A stretch of 64,000 nucleotides of DNA, taken from NCBI GenBank assembly GCA_046346965.1, contig JAXMHB010000001.1, positions 1 to 64,000 on the forward strand, in the 5' to 3' direction. The notes under the pieces were generated by a model. That model had not been told where the DNA came from. It ran no database searches and was given only the letters and a program-made list of their open reading frames with translations. Every line of letters begins with the position of its first letter. Position 1 is the first letter of the stretch. Positions 1-8,611 of this stretch are shown here, piece after piece. The translations under genes were made by a program, and so were the position numbers. This DNA is from JAXMHB01 sp046346965 (lineage in GTDB: Bacteria > Pseudomonadota > Gammaproteobacteria > Xanthomonadales > SZUA-5).

Positions 1-460
1 GGTGGAGCAGCGCGCGCGCCAGCGACAGGCGCTGCTTCATGCCCTTGGAGTAAGTCGCCACCCGATCGCCGCCGCGCTCGCTCAGCGCGAAGCGCGCCAG
101 TTCGGCCTCGATGCGGGCATTCAGGTCAGCACCGTCCAAGCCCTGCAAGCCGCCGAAGAAGCGCAGGTTGTCGCGCGCCGCCAAGCGCTCGTAGAAACCC
201 GGCGCCTCCGGGACGACGCCACAACAGGCACGGATGGCGTCGTTCTCGTGCTCGGCGCGACCGAGCGCATGGCCGCAGATCAGCGCGCTGCCGGCGTCGG
301 GCGCCAGCAGCCCGGCCAGCATGCGCATGGTGGTGGTCTTGCCGGCGCCATTGGGCCCCAGCAAGGCCAGCACCGAGCCGGCCTCCAGCGTGAAGCTGAG
401 CTCGGCGACCGCGATGCGCGCGTCGAAGCGCCGGCCGAGCGCGTGGGCCTCGATCAGCAT
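1..460 (-). CDS. ABC transporter ATP-binding protein (C-terminal part outside window)
   Basis: This is the N-terminal 153 codons of an ABC ATPase, read on the minus strand from an ATG at 458-460. The Walker A motif GPNGAGKT lies at residues 35-42. The ABC signature region YSKGMKQRLSLARALLH starts near residue 137. Walker B and the H-loop fall beyond position 1. The single N-terminal nucleotide-binding domain with an FF-G-L segment resembles CcmA/NatA-type ATPases that pair with a separate permease. The partner and substrate are not visible. The gene starts 3 bp after the enoyl-CoA hydratase stop, so the two are probably co-transcribed, though their functional link is unclear. Confidence 0.85.
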   Translation of the reverse strand, partial: MLIEAHALGRRFDARIAVAELSFTLEAGSVLALLGPNGAGKTTTMRMLAGLLAPDAGSALICGHALGRAEHENDAIRACCGVVPEAPGFYERLAARDNLRFFGGLQGLDGADLNARIEAELARFALSERGGDRVATYSKGMKQRLSLARALLH

Positions 461-463
461 GGA

Positions 464-1246
464 TCAGCGGCCGTGGAACACCGCGGGGCGCTTTTCCAGG
501 AAGGCGCGCGTGCCCTCGTGCATGTCCTCGGTGGAGACCGTCACCGCAAAGGCCTGGGTCTCGAAGGCCAGTCCCTGATCGGTGGCCATGTCGCCGCCCA
601 GGATCACCGCGTCGAGGATGCCGCGCAGCGCATGCGGGGCCGAGCGCGCCAGTTGCGTCGTCACCTTGCTCACCTCGGCATCCAGCTCCGCCGCCGGGAC
701 CACGCGGTTGACGATGCCGAGCTCCATCGCCCGCTGCGCGCTGATCGGCGCGCCGAGCAGACACAGTTCCAGCGCGACCGCGCGGCTGGTCAGGCGCGTC
801 AGCCGCTGGGTGCCGCCGAAGCCGGGAATGATGCCGAGGTTGATCTCCGGCTGGCCCAGGCGCGCGTTGTCCGCGGCGATGCGCAGGTGACAGCACATCG
901 CCAGTTCCATGCCGCCGCCGAGCGTAAAGCCGTTCAGGCGCGCCACCACGGGCTTACCGAGGGTTTCCACCTCGCGCATCATGTGCTGGCCGATCTCGGA
1001 AAAATGCCGCGCCTGCACCGGCGTCTGGCTGGCCAGTTCGCTGATGTCGGCGCCGGCAACGAAGGCTTTGGCGCCAGCGCCGGTCAGCACCACCACGCGC
1101 ACATCGGCGTCCGCGCGGGCGGCGGCGAAGGCCTGGCGCAGTTCGAGGATGGTGGCGTGGTTCAGCGCGTTCAGCTTGTCCGGGCGGTTGATCGTGATCG
1201 TCCGCACCGCGTCCACATCGGAAATCAGCAGGTTGGCGTAGCTCAT
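464..1246 (-). CDS. Enoyl-CoA hydratase/isomerase family protein (crotonase fold)
   Basis: A complete 260-residue crotonase-family protein, the usual length for short-chain enoyl-CoA hydratases. The oxyanion-hole region AGADISEL is near residues 64-71. Both glutamates expected of a true hydratase are present: Glu114 in GGGMELA and Glu134 in GQPEINLGIIPGFGGTQRL. The enzyme should hydrate trans-2-enoyl-CoA to 3-hydroxyacyl-CoA in beta-oxidation, in the cytoplasm. An in-frame ATG lies 60 bases upstream, but the start at 1246 matches where the fold begins (MSYANLLI). Substrate range cannot be told from sequence; an acyl-CoA dehydrogenase lies at 25704-27488 in the same window. Confidence 0.9.
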   Translation of the reverse strand: MSYANLLISDVDAVRTITINRPDKLNALNHATILELRQAFAAARADADVRVVVLTGAGAKAFVAGADISELASQTPVQARHFSEIGQHMMREVETLGKPVVARLNGFTLGGGMELAMCCHLRIAADNARLGQPEINLGIIPGFGGTQRLTRLTSRAVALELCLLGAPISAQRAMELGIVNRVVPAAELDAEVSKVTTQLARSAPHALRGILDAVILGGDMATDQGLAFETQAFAVTVSTEDMHEGTRAFLEKRPAVFHGR

Positions 1247-1308
1247 GGCGTGCTCGCTCGCAGTAAAGCGCCCGATTCTATGCCCAGGGACGCGCTTGCC
1301 GAGCATGG

Positions 1309-1590
1309 GTGCGGAAGAGCAAGAGCGGGGCGGGGGGCAGGGGGCGGGGGACCAGGCATGCGGCGCCTGTGTTGCGTGGTCGCCAGTGTGCAGAGCGAGT
1401 CAGCGTGCCGGAGGCGACTCGGGACTCGGGACTCGGGACTCGGGACTCGGGACTCGGGACTCGGGACTCGGGACCCGGGACCAGCCATGCGGCGGCTGCG
1501 TCGCGCTGTGGCCAGTTTGCAGAATTTAAGCGCACCGACGGCGGGACAGGGACTCCGAACAAGTCTCGTGAGCCGCGATGCGAGTCAGAA
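1309..1590 (+). repeat. Two copies of a dispersed intergenic element flanking a GGGACTC array
   Basis: The 368-bp gap between genes (1247-1614) holds no credible gene. A first, partial copy runs from about 1309 to 1415: GGAAGAGCAAGAGCGGGG, then a G-rich run, GGACCAGGCATGCGGCG and GTGCAGAGCGAGTC. A second runs from about 1479 to 1590 and contains GACCAGCCATGCGGCGG, GCCAGTTTGCAGAAT, GGGACAGGGACTC and CTCGTGAGCCGCGATGCGAG. The same ordered blocks recur at 49306-49622 and 61970-62240. Long open frames cross this region on both strands, but their predicted protein is a low-complexity GTRDSGL repeat and is not taken as coding. Confidence 0.75.
1416..1482. repeat. Tandem array of a 7-bp unit, GACTCGG
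   Basis: Eight perfect head-to-tail copies of GACTCGG run from 1416 to 1471. A variant copy GACCCGG and a partial unit follow. The unit is the same family as the GGGTCCC arrays at about 31200-31266 and inside metH at 44076-44108. The copy number suggests slippage, so length may vary between strains. Confidence 0.95.
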
Positions 1591-1614
1591 TCGCCTGTTA
1601 GCCCGGGTGGGCGA

Positions 1615-2070
1615 TCAGCGGCAGGCGCCATCGCTATCGGCCGCGACCGAGGCGACGGCGATCCAGGCTACCGAGTGCGGCCAGCTCTCGTAGCTGACGA
1701 TGCCAGGGGCGATCGGGCAAGAGCTGGTGTAGACGTATTGCTCGCCGTCGGGCGACAGATACAGCGCCAGCTTGATGCGCTGCGCCGCCCGGCTGCGTAT
1801 CGCCAACATGGTCATCTGCTCGTCTCGGCGCACCATGCGCAGCTCGATCTGGCCGCTGGACTCGTCGCTCTCCTTCAGTTGCAGGGCGCCGTCGGTGCCG
1901 GCGTCTACATCCAGCCAGAGCGGCAGGCTGCCATCGGTCAATACGCGCGCCGCCGGAAGTGCGCTGATCGGCAGCGGCACGTCGGGATCGGCCGGAGGCG
2001 CGGCCGCTCCGCGGAACCAGCCGCAGGCAGAGAGCAGCAGCAGGGGCCACAGCCGTATCAGCTTCCGCAT
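1615..2070 (-). CDS. Small predicted lipoprotein, function unknown
   Basis: A 151-residue protein beginning MRKLIRLWPLLLLSACGW. It has a basic n-region, a hydrophobic stretch and a lipobox LSAC with Cys16, so it should be exported and lipidated. The mature part is short and probably beta-rich, with no motif I recognise. The start at 2070 is chosen because it gives a clean signal; the open frame extends far upstream into a different gene. It lies 94 bp downstream of the next lipoprotein gene on the same strand, and the two may be co-transcribed. Only its envelope location can be inferred. Confidence 0.7.
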   Translation of the reverse strand: MRKLIRLWPLLLLSACGWFRGAAAPPADPDVPLPISALPAARVLTDGSLPLWLDVDAGTDGALQLKESDESSGQIELRMVRRDEQMTMLAIRSRAAQRIKLALYLSPDGEQYVYTSSCPIAPGIVSYESWPHSVAWIAVASVAADSDGACR

Positions 2071-2164
2071 GCGCAAGGCACTCCCAAGGTCCCGAGCTCG
2101 GCTCGATCCCGGCACTATGGCATATCGGCGCTGCGTCTCGGTCGATCCGCGCCGGGCGCCGTGT

Positions 2165-2959
2165 TCAAGGTTGCTGCGCGGCTTCCGGCTTGCCGTCGTC
2201 GATCGCCTCCGGTGCCAAGGGCAGCACCAGCGCCGCGCCGCGGCCGGCGGTATTGGCCTTGCCGAAGTGCGCGCTGCATAGCGCACGGCCGGCGCGAACC
2301 GCGTCTCGGTCGAGCCTTGCGCGTTTTTGTCCGCGCGCAGGCTCGGCAAGCACGGCCGCCAGTTCCCGCGCATAGCTTCCGGCCAGCTGGTAGGCGTCCC
2401 CGATGGTTGAGATGCTGGCGTCGTCCATGACGGCATTGGCGCCGCGCGCCCAGCGCTCGATGAGCACATCCTCGCCGCGTACATCGCGCACTGCGGCGTC
2501 CATCGCGAGTCCGCCGAGGCCAGCGGGCAAGCGGAATGGGCCGGGGACGAAGACGCCGAGTACGGCAGAGGCGCCCGCCGATCCGCGATCCGTCGCAGCG
2601 ATCGCGGTCAATTGCAGTTCGAGCCGCAGATCCGCCTCGCCGCTGCTGAGTTCGAAGTAGCGCGCCAAACGTGTGCACAGATCGCGGGCGGCCCGATTGG
2701 CCACCAGCGCGAGCTGCTGCTCGCTGATGCCCTTCGCGCTGGCGGTCGCTGCCACGTCCACTGTCGGCAGGCTGAGGCTGCGTGCCGCGCCCAGCGCTTC
2801 GGCGTCGACATAGCGCTCCACCTTCAGATGGCGCTCGGCCGCGACTGTCTGCAGCGGGCGTTCGGTCACGAAGCCCGGGGCTGCGGTGGGTGGCGCGCTC
2901 GCGCAGGCACCCAGCAGCAGCGCGGCCACAGCGGCAGCCGACAAACGCAGAAGGCCCAT
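2165..2959 (-). CDS. Predicted lipoprotein, DUF3313-like
   Basis: A 264-residue protein with the signal MGLLRLSAAAVAALLLGAC and lipobox Cys19. The mature part has a VERYVDAEAL segment followed by a region predicted to alternate helix and strand. It contains LRLELQLTAI and a glycine-rich stretch near residue 130. Overall length and pattern resemble DUF3313-type lipoproteins, but this rests on general similarity only. Function is unknown. It sits 89 bp downstream of the penicillin-acylase-family gene on the same strand. It is probably attached to the periplasmic face of a membrane. Confidence 0.7.
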   Translation of the reverse strand: MGLLRLSAAAVAALLLGACASAPPTAAPGFVTERPLQTVAAERHLKVERYVDAEALGAARSLSLPTVDVAATASAKGISEQQLALVANRAARDLCTRLARYFELSSGEADLRLELQLTAIAATDRGSAGASAVLGVFVPGPFRLPAGLGGLAMDAAVRDVRGEDVLIERWARGANAVMDDASISTIGDAYQLAGSYARELAAVLAEPARGQKRARLDRDAVRAGRALCSAHFGKANTAGRGAALVLPLAPEAIDDGKPEAAQQP

Positions 2960-3048
2960 GGCAGATACTCAGGAAACGATGCGACGCACCCTAGCGCTGC
3001 GCGCGTGCGCGCCGCGGCAGCGCGCCGTCGAGCCCGCGTGAGGGCGGC

Positions 3049-5412
3049 TCAGCCGCCCGGGATGAGGCGCAGTTCGTGTTCCGGGGCGCCCGGCAGGAAG
3101 GCCGTGGGTTTGCCTGCAGCCCAATCGGCATGACCGGCACCGTAGAAAGGCGATAGCGGATGGCCGCTCTGGCCGCCCGGCATGTGCAGATAGCCCTGGT
3201 CCTCGTGGCCGGGCGCTACCACCATGCGCTCGCTGGCGCCGAAGCGCGGTCCTTGCACGCGCGGCATGTACTGATCGCCCGGCAGGCCTTGCATGGGCAT
3301 GTCGAGCAGCCAGCCCAGCCCTGGCAGCGCGGGGCTCAGCGGGTGGCGGATGCGCGTGGCGTTGGCGACGCCCCAGGGCTGCATGCCATCACGCGCCAGC
3401 GCAGTTTGTGCATCGCGCGCGGCGGCCAGCAGCCACTGGTCCCAGTCGGCCACGCCGCGTGGTAGCAGATGCGCCGGCTGCTCGTTCAGCACGCGCCACA
3501 GCGCGCCCTCCAGTTGCGGCAACGAGGGCCAGCTGAATTCCGGGTAGGCCGCCTTGATCGGTCCGACGAACAGCAGCAGAAAACGCTTGTGCGCGCGCAG
3601 CCGGAACTCGCGCACGGCGCGATAGGCCGTGCTGGACGGATCGGCATGGCCGTTCCAGTCACTGAGCGCACGCGACAGCGCGTCGAGGCCGGCCTCGGGG
3701 TGCGCCGCCAGCAGTGCCTGCAGCCGCGCCCGCCAGGGCTCCAGGAACAGCGCGCGATCATCCAGCTGGATCGCCAACAGATCCGATTCGCTCAGGCGCT
3801 CGCGGGCGCGCAGGCCGTCGCGGATCTGCGCGGCGCGCGCGCCGATGGTGTAGCCGCCATCGCCGATCAGCGCGAGCTCGGCGCCATCCACGGTGCGCGC
3901 ATTGGCGGTCCACAGCCGGCCGTCCGCCGGTTGGCGCACGGTCGGCGCCTCCTCCGGCGGCAGCAGGCCCAGCCAGGCCGCGGCCGGGTCGGTGGATGCG
4001 CGCAGCAGCGGGTTGCCGTCGGCGCGCTGCGGAATGCGCCCCATCAGCGTCCAGGCGATCTGCCCGTTCTGATCGGCAACCAGCAGGTTCTGGCCCGGGA
4101 TGCCGGCCAGATGGGCGATGTCGAGCGCCGCGTCCACCGAGCCGGCGCGCTCCAGCAAGTACAGGCCGGCATTCACCGCCTCGGCCTGATGTGCCGTCCA
4201 CTGCAGCGCCAGCGGGTTGCCGCGGATGGACGTGCCGACGATCGGCCCGTAGCGGGTTTCTCGCACCTGCAGCGTCTGCGTCGTGCCAGCGCGTACCTCG
4301 ATCCGTTCCTCGGCGATGGTGATCGGCTCGGGGCCCTGCGGTCCCAGGTAGCGATTGGGATCGGCCGGGTCGGGGATCAGTTCGACGAAATCCAGCCAGT
4401 CGCCGTAGCTGTTGGTGAATCCCCAGGCGATCTGGCCGTTGCTGCCGACCACCATGAACGGCGTGCCGGGCAGCGAAACGCCGGTGACTATGCGCTCGCC
4501 GCCGAGCGCGCTGGCGTCCGGATAGCGCCACTGCGCGCGGAACCAGATGTTGGGCACGCGCAGTCCGAGGTGCATGTCGTTGGCGACGATGGCGCCGCCG
4601 TGCGGCGTCAGCGCGCCGGCCACGGCGAAGTTGTTGCTGCCGATGCCCTCACTGCCCGGCGGCTGGTCCGGCGGCGGATCGGCGATCTCGGTCTGGCGCA
4701 GATCGATGATGTCGGCGCCAGGCAGCGCAGGATCCGCATAGGCCGCGCCCACCAGCGGCGCATCCCAGGCGGTGCCGGCGGCGGTCAGGAAGGCATACAC
4801 CTCGGGCGCGAGCGCGGCCTGCATCTGCAGCAGCTTCTCTTCGCGGCTGTTGCTGCTGTCCTGCAGGTCGAAGTACATCGCCAGCGGCGCCAGCAGCACA
4901 TCGGCCTCGGTCCACGGCTGCGGCTGCTGGCCCAGCAGCAGATAGGGGAAGGGCCGCGCGCCCAGCGCCGCCAGACCAGCATTTACGCCGTCTGCGTAGC
5001 GCCGCGCCAGCTCGCGTTGATCCGCCGGCAGCGCGTCCAGATAGGCTGGGATGCGGTGGCGGAAGCGGTGCAGTCGGGCCGACTGATCCACTGGCAGCGC
5101 CATCGCGCCGAGCAATGCCGCCAGCTCGCCACTGGCGCGCCGGCGCAACAGGTCCATCTCGAAAAAACGCTCCTGGCCGTGCACATAACCGAGCGCATAA
5201 GCCACGTCGCTACGCTGTTGACCACGCACGACCACCGTGCCGAGCGCATCGCGGCCGACGCTGACCGGCGCCGACAGCCCGCTGGCGGCGATCTCGCCAT
5301 CGAGTTGCGGCAGGCTGGCGCGCAGCGTCAGCCAGAGCGCGGCAACTGCAGCCAGCAACAGCAAAGCGACGGCGATCGCCAGGCGCTTGAGGATGCGTTT
5401 CCAGCGGGCCAT
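3049..5412 (-). CDS. Penicillin acylase family N-terminal nucleophile hydrolase
   Basis: A complete 787-residue precursor. An N-terminal membrane or signal segment spans residues 11-30, so the enzyme acts in the periplasm. The early chain has the A-subunit pattern, with GYVHGQERFFEMDLLRRRASGEL at residues 75-97. The autocatalytic junction is IGSNNFAVAG, with Ser259 as the new N-terminal nucleophile of the B subunit. The family cleaves amide bonds of acylated beta-lactams, acyl-homoserine lactones or related amides. Sequence alone cannot separate antibiotic acylase from quorum-quenching acylase. It starts 24 bp after the prolyl oligopeptidase stop, so the two hydrolases are likely one operon. 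Confidence 0.9.
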   Translation of the reverse strand: MARWKRILKRLAIAVALLLLAAVAALWLTLRASLPQLDGEIAASGLSAPVSVGRDALGTVVVRGQQRSDVAYALGYVHGQERFFEMDLLRRRASGELAALLGAMALPVDQSARLHRFRHRIPAYLDALPADQRELARRYADGVNAGLAALGARPFPYLLLGQQPQPWTEADVLLAPLAMYFDLQDSSNSREEKLLQMQAALAPEVYAFLTAAGTAWDAPLVGAAYADPALPGADIIDLRQTEIADPPPDQPPGSEGIGSNNFAVAGALTPHGGAIVANDMHLGLRVPNIWFRAQWRYPDASALGGERIVTGVSLPGTPFMVVGSNGQIAWGFTNSYGDWLDFVELIPDPADPNRYLGPQGPEPITIAEERIEVRAGTTQTLQVRETRYGPIVGTSIRGNPLALQWTAHQAEAVNAGLYLLERAGSVDAALDIAHLAGIPGQNLLVADQNGQIAWTLMGRIPQRADGNPLLRASTDPAAAWLGLLPPEEAPTVRQPADGRLWTANARTVDGAELALIGDGGYTIGARAAQIRDGLRARERLSESDLLAIQLDDRALFLEPWRARLQALLAAHPEAGLDALSRALSDWNGHADPSSTAYRAVREFRLRAHKRFLLLFVGPIKAAYPEFSWPSLPQLEGALWRVLNEQPAHLLPRGVADWDQWLLAAARDAQTALARDGMQPWGVANATRIRHPLSPALPGLGWLLDMPMQGLPGDQYMPRVQGPRFGASERMVVAPGHEDQGYLHMPGGQSGHPLSPFYGAGHADWAAGKPTAFLPGAPEHELRLIPGG

Positions 5413-5436
5413 GGCGATCTCCGATAGGTCTCAGGT

Positions 5437-7566
5437 TCAGGGCATCTGCAGCGACTTGACCAGGAAGCTCAGCATGTCGGTCCACTCGTCGATCTGCATC
5501 GCCGTGGGCTTGCCGGCGCCGTGGCCGGCGCGCGTTTCGATGCGCGTCAGATAGGGACCGGGGCCGGCGCCCTTGGCCTGCAGCGCGGCGGTGAACTTGA
5601 AGCTGTGCGCCGGGAACACGCGATCGTCGTGGTCGCCGGTCAGGATCAGCGTGGCCGGGTAGCGCTTGCCCTGCTGGATGTTGTGCAGCGGCGAGTAGGC
5701 GTACAGCGCCTGGAACTCCGCCGGGTTCTGCGGCGAGCCGTAGTCGGACTCCCAGGCCCAGCCGATGGTGAACTGATTGAAGCGCAGCATGTCGAGCACG
5801 CCCACGGTGGGCAGCGCCGCGGCAAACAGATCGGGGCGCTGCAGCAGCGTGGCGCCGGTCAGCAATCCGCCGTTGGAGCGACCGTAAATCGCCAGCTTGT
5901 CGGGCGCGGTGTACTTCTCGGCGATCAGGTACTCGGCAGCGGCGATGAAGTCATCGAACACATTCTGCTTCTGCAGCTTGGTGCCGGCGGCGTGCCAGGT
6001 TTCGCCGTACTCGCCACCGCCGCGCAAATTGGCCACGGCATAGACGCCGCCCTGGTCCAGCCAGGTGGCCATCGGCACGGCAAAGGTCGGCAGCACCGGG
6101 ATGTTGAAGCCGCCGTAGCCGTACAGCAGCGTCGGCTGGCGGCCATCGCGCACCAGACCCTTGCGGGCGGTGATGAACATCGGCACGCGGGTGCCGTCCT
6201 TGCTGGTGTACCAGACTTGCGTCGTCTCGTAGAGATCCGGGTTGAACGCGGTCTTGGGCCGACGCAGCAAGGTGCTGGCGCCGGTCTGCAGATCCAGCCG
6301 GTAGATATCGGTCGGCACCGTGAAGCTGGTGTAGCTGTAGAAGGTCTCGCTGGCATCGCCCTTGCCGCGGAAGCCGGCTGCGGCGCCCAGGCCCGGCAGT
6401 TCCACCAGGCCCAGCAGCTTGCCATCGCGATCAAAGCGCTTGACCTCGCTGCGCGCGTCGCGCAGGTACTGGGCGATAAACTGCCCACCGACGTAGCTGA
6501 CGCTCTGCAGCGTGGCATCGGCTTCGGGGATCAGCGTGCGCCAGGATTTGGCGTCGGGCTGATCGAGGTTGATCGCGATGACGCGATTGCGCGGCGCGTC
6601 AAGATTGGTCTGGAACCAGAACACGCGGCCGTCGTTGCCCAGATAGTTGTAGCTGGCCACCAGCTCCGGAACCAGCTCGACCACCTTGCTGCCGGGCTGG
6701 CTCAGATCCAGATAAAAGAAGCGGTTGCGCTCGTCGGTGCCCTGGCTGACGGTCAGCAGCAGATAGCGTCCGTCCTCGCTGGTATCCAGCTGATAGCCCC
6801 ACTTGGGCTGATCCGGGCGCTCGTACACCAGCGTATCGGCTGATTGCGGTGTGCCGAGCTTGTGGAAGTACACGCGCTGGTTCTCGTTGACGGCCTTGAG
6901 CTTATCGCCGCTCGGCTCCGCGTAGCGGCCGTAGTAGAAGCCGCTGGAATCGCCGGCCCAGGCGATGCCGGAAAACTTGTTCCACTGCACCAGATCGCTG
7001 CTGTCCTGCGCCGTCTGCACGTCGCGGACGCGCCATTCCTGCCAGTCCGAGCCGCCGCTCGACACCGAGTAGGCCAGCCAACGCCCGTCCGGCGAGACCT
7101 CGGTGCTCGACAGCGCCACCGTACCATCGGCCGACAGCGTGTTCGGATCGAGCAGCACACGTGGCTCGCCGTCCAAGCGATCCAGCGCGTACAGCACCGA
7201 CTGATTCTGCAAGCCGTCATTGCGCTGCAGCAGGTAGATCGAGCCTTCCTTGCTGGGGATGCCGTAGCGCTCGAAGTTCCACAGCGCCGTCATCCGCGCA
7301 TGGATCGCCGCACGCTGCGGGATTTGCTGCAGGTAGTTCTGCGTCAGCGCGTTCTGCGCCTCGATCCAGGCCCGCGTCTGCGCGCTGTCCAGCTCCTCCA
7401 GCCAGCGGTAGGGATCGGCGACCCGAGTGCCGTGATAGTCATCGACCTGATCGACCGTGGCGCTGGCCGGATAGCTCAGCGCCGCCGCCGGCTGCGATTC
7501 CGATGCCGGCGGGGTGTGCGTACAGGCTGCCAGCGCGGCAGACAACAGCAACAGAGGCAAACGCAT
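5437..7566 (-). CDS. Prolyl oligopeptidase, family S9A, lipoprotein-type export signal
   Basis: A 709-residue serine peptidase that cuts short peptides after proline. The start at 7566 gives MRLPLLLLSAALAAC, a lipoprotein signal with Cys15; an upstream in-frame ATG would add 26 residues that spoil the signal. The N-terminal part forms the beta-propeller, with DPYRWLE at residues 51-57 and SPDGRWLAYS at 158-167. The catalytic domain carries GRSNGG with Ser564, an Asp in TGDHDDRV at about 647-648, and His682 in RAGHGAGKP. The lipobox implies envelope anchoring, unlike cytosolic mammalian homologues. It is followed closely by the penicillin-acylase-family gene. Confidence 0.93.
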   Translation of the reverse strand: MRLPLLLLSAALAACTHTPPASESQPAAALSYPASATVDQVDDYHGTRVADPYRWLEELDSAQTRAWIEAQNALTQNYLQQIPQRAAIHARMTALWNFERYGIPSKEGSIYLLQRNDGLQNQSVLYALDRLDGEPRVLLDPNTLSADGTVALSSTEVSPDGRWLAYSVSSGGSDWQEWRVRDVQTAQDSSDLVQWNKFSGIAWAGDSSGFYYGRYAEPSGDKLKAVNENQRVYFHKLGTPQSADTLVYERPDQPKWGYQLDTSEDGRYLLLTVSQGTDERNRFFYLDLSQPGSKVVELVPELVASYNYLGNDGRVFWFQTNLDAPRNRVIAINLDQPDAKSWRTLIPEADATLQSVSYVGGQFIAQYLRDARSEVKRFDRDGKLLGLVELPGLGAAAGFRGKGDASETFYSYTSFTVPTDIYRLDLQTGASTLLRRPKTAFNPDLYETTQVWYTSKDGTRVPMFITARKGLVRDGRQPTLLYGYGGFNIPVLPTFAVPMATWLDQGGVYAVANLRGGGEYGETWHAAGTKLQKQNVFDDFIAAAEYLIAEKYTAPDKLAIYGRSNGGLLTGATLLQRPDLFAAALPTVGVLDMLRFNQFTIGWAWESDYGSPQNPAEFQALYAYSPLHNIQQGKRYPATLILTGDHDDRVFPAHSFKFTAALQAKGAGPGPYLTRIETRAGHGAGKPTAMQIDEWTDMLSFLVKSLQMP

Positions 7567-7606
7567 GCGGAGGCTCCAACGGGGCGAGGGCCGGAGCATA
7601 GCGGGG

Positions 7607-7899
7607 AAGAGCACGAGGGCACGCGCAAGCAAGGCGGAGGGCACGAGGGCACGAGGGAGCTCAAAGCCAAAAGCTGTAAGCGGCCGTCGTGATTGGGTGA
7701 TGACTTATGGTCAGGGACTGCGAGCCTTTTCGTGCCCTCGTGCCCTCGTGCCCTCGTGCCCTCGTGCCCTCGTGCCCTCGTGCCCTCGTGCCCTCGATCC
7801 GGCCCGTCGGCATGGCCGCCGGGCGCTCGCTGCGGCGCGCGGCGGTGCCGCGCAAGCGCCACAGCTCTCCGCCTTGCTTGCGCGTGCCCTCGTGCTCTT
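7607..7899. repeat. Perfect 33-bp inverted repeat enclosing an octamer array
   Basis: The 349-bp gap between tsaB and the prolyl oligopeptidase gene carries two perfectly complementary 33-base arms, at 7607-7639 and 7867-7899. The left arm begins AAGAGCACGAGGGCACG. Between the arms are further GAGGGCAC units, about 75 bp of unique sequence and the octamer array at 7733-7796. Transcribed from either side, the arms could form a very stable stem. No gene is credible here, and there is no obvious flanking duplication to prove transposition. Confidence 0.9.
7733..7796. repeat. Tandem array of 8-bp unit TGCCCTCG
   Basis: Eight uninterrupted head-to-tail copies of TGCCCTCG fill 7733-7796. The reverse-complement unit CGAGGGCA occurs two to three times at 7612-7656. 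More copies of the forward unit lie at 7883-7918, next to the tsaB stop codon. Long frames crossing the array translate to low-complexity repeats and were discarded. Confidence 0.95.
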
Positions 7900-7915
7900 G
7901 CGTGCCCTCGTGCCC

Positions 7916-8611
7916 TCAGGCTTTTGCTCGCTCCGCTTCGGTTTGCGCCACTTTGTCGCGCAGGTACACCGGCAGCGCGTGGTGCGCGTCGACGCCTAGT
8001 CCGGCGCGCAGGCGGCGGGCGCCCAGGCGGGCGATGGCGCTGGCTTGCGGGTAGACGCTGCGGTCGAGCGCGTCCAGGCGATAGCCGAAGCGGCTGCGCA
8101 GCAGGTCGCGGTGGACCCGGTAGCCGGCGCCGATGGCGCACCAGACGTCGTCGCCCGGCAGCGTCAGTGCCTGCGGCGCCGCCAGGCACTCGTCGGCGGA
8201 CGGCACCACCAGCCCGTGTTCGTCGACGTCGAAATAGCCGGCGTACACCTCGCCCATGCGCGCATCAGCCAGCGCCAGGATCGGCGTGGCGGCACCGCGC
8301 TCGTAGCCTTCCTGCGCCAGCGCCGCCAGTGAGGACACCGGCAGCGCCGGGATGCCGAGGCCGTAAGCGATGCCCTGCGCCGCCGCCACCGCCATGCGCA
8401 CGCCGGTGAAGGCACCGGGGCCGCAGCCGAAGGCGACGGCATCCAGCGCCAGCCGCGGACACTGCGCCGCGGCCAGCAACTCGTCGATCAGCGGCAGCAG
8501 GCGGTCGCCGTGGCGACGCCCGCTGTCCTCGATGCGCTCGTACAGGCTGCCGCTGGCGTACACGGCGACGCTGAGCACCTCGGTCGAGCATTCAATGGCC
8601 AGGATGTTCAT
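7916..8611 (-). CDS. tsaB: tRNA threonylcarbamoyladenosine biosynthesis protein TsaB
   Basis: A 231-residue protein of the ASKHA fold, matching TsaB (YeaZ) in length and motifs. It opens with MNILAIECSTEVLSVAVY and has FGCGPGAFTGVRMAVAAAQG at about residues 61-80. TsaB partners TsaD and TsaE to make the t6A modification at position 37 of ANN-decoding tRNAs, in the cytoplasm. Its ATG overlaps the creD stop codon in an ATGA junction, so the two are translationally coupled. Its stop lies beside a repeat-filled gap that probably ends the transcript. Confidence 0.92.
   Translation of the reverse strand: MNILAIECSTEVLSVAVYASGSLYERIEDSGRRHGDRLLPLIDELLAAAQCPRLALDAVAFGCGPGAFTGVRMAVAAAQGIAYGLGIPALPVSSLAALAQEGYERGAATPILALADARMGEVYAGYFDVDEHGLVVPSADECLAAPQALTLPGDDVWCAIGAGYRVHRDLLRSRFGYRLDALDRSVYPQASAIARLGARRLRAGLGVDAHHALPVYLRDKVAQTEAERAKA

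Noticed and set aside
1416..1482. CRISPR array
   Set aside because: The unit is only 7 bp with no spacers, and no cas genes are present.
2..1693. 563-residue open frame on the plus strand
   Set aside because: It is antisense to the ABC ATPase and enoyl-CoA hydratase genes and then runs through the GGGACTC array. Its protein is low complexity and lacks any family pattern.
1309..2430. 373-residue plus-strand frame with repeated GTRDSGL
   Set aside because: It is created by the heptamer array, whose unit length is not a multiple of three but whose frames stay open. It is antisense to two lipoprotein genes.
3469..5427. 652-residue plus-strand frame
   Set aside because: It is a mirror of the penicillin-acylase-family gene, with Arg/Gln/Ala-rich composition typical of antisense frames in GC-rich DNA.
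7607..7899. Insertion sequence
   Set aside because: It has terminal-like inverted arms but no transposase and no visible target duplication, so it is listed as a repeat only.
7693..8409. 238-residue plus-strand frame with VPSCPRAL repeats
   Set aside because: It comes from the TGCCCTCG array and the antisense of tsaB.
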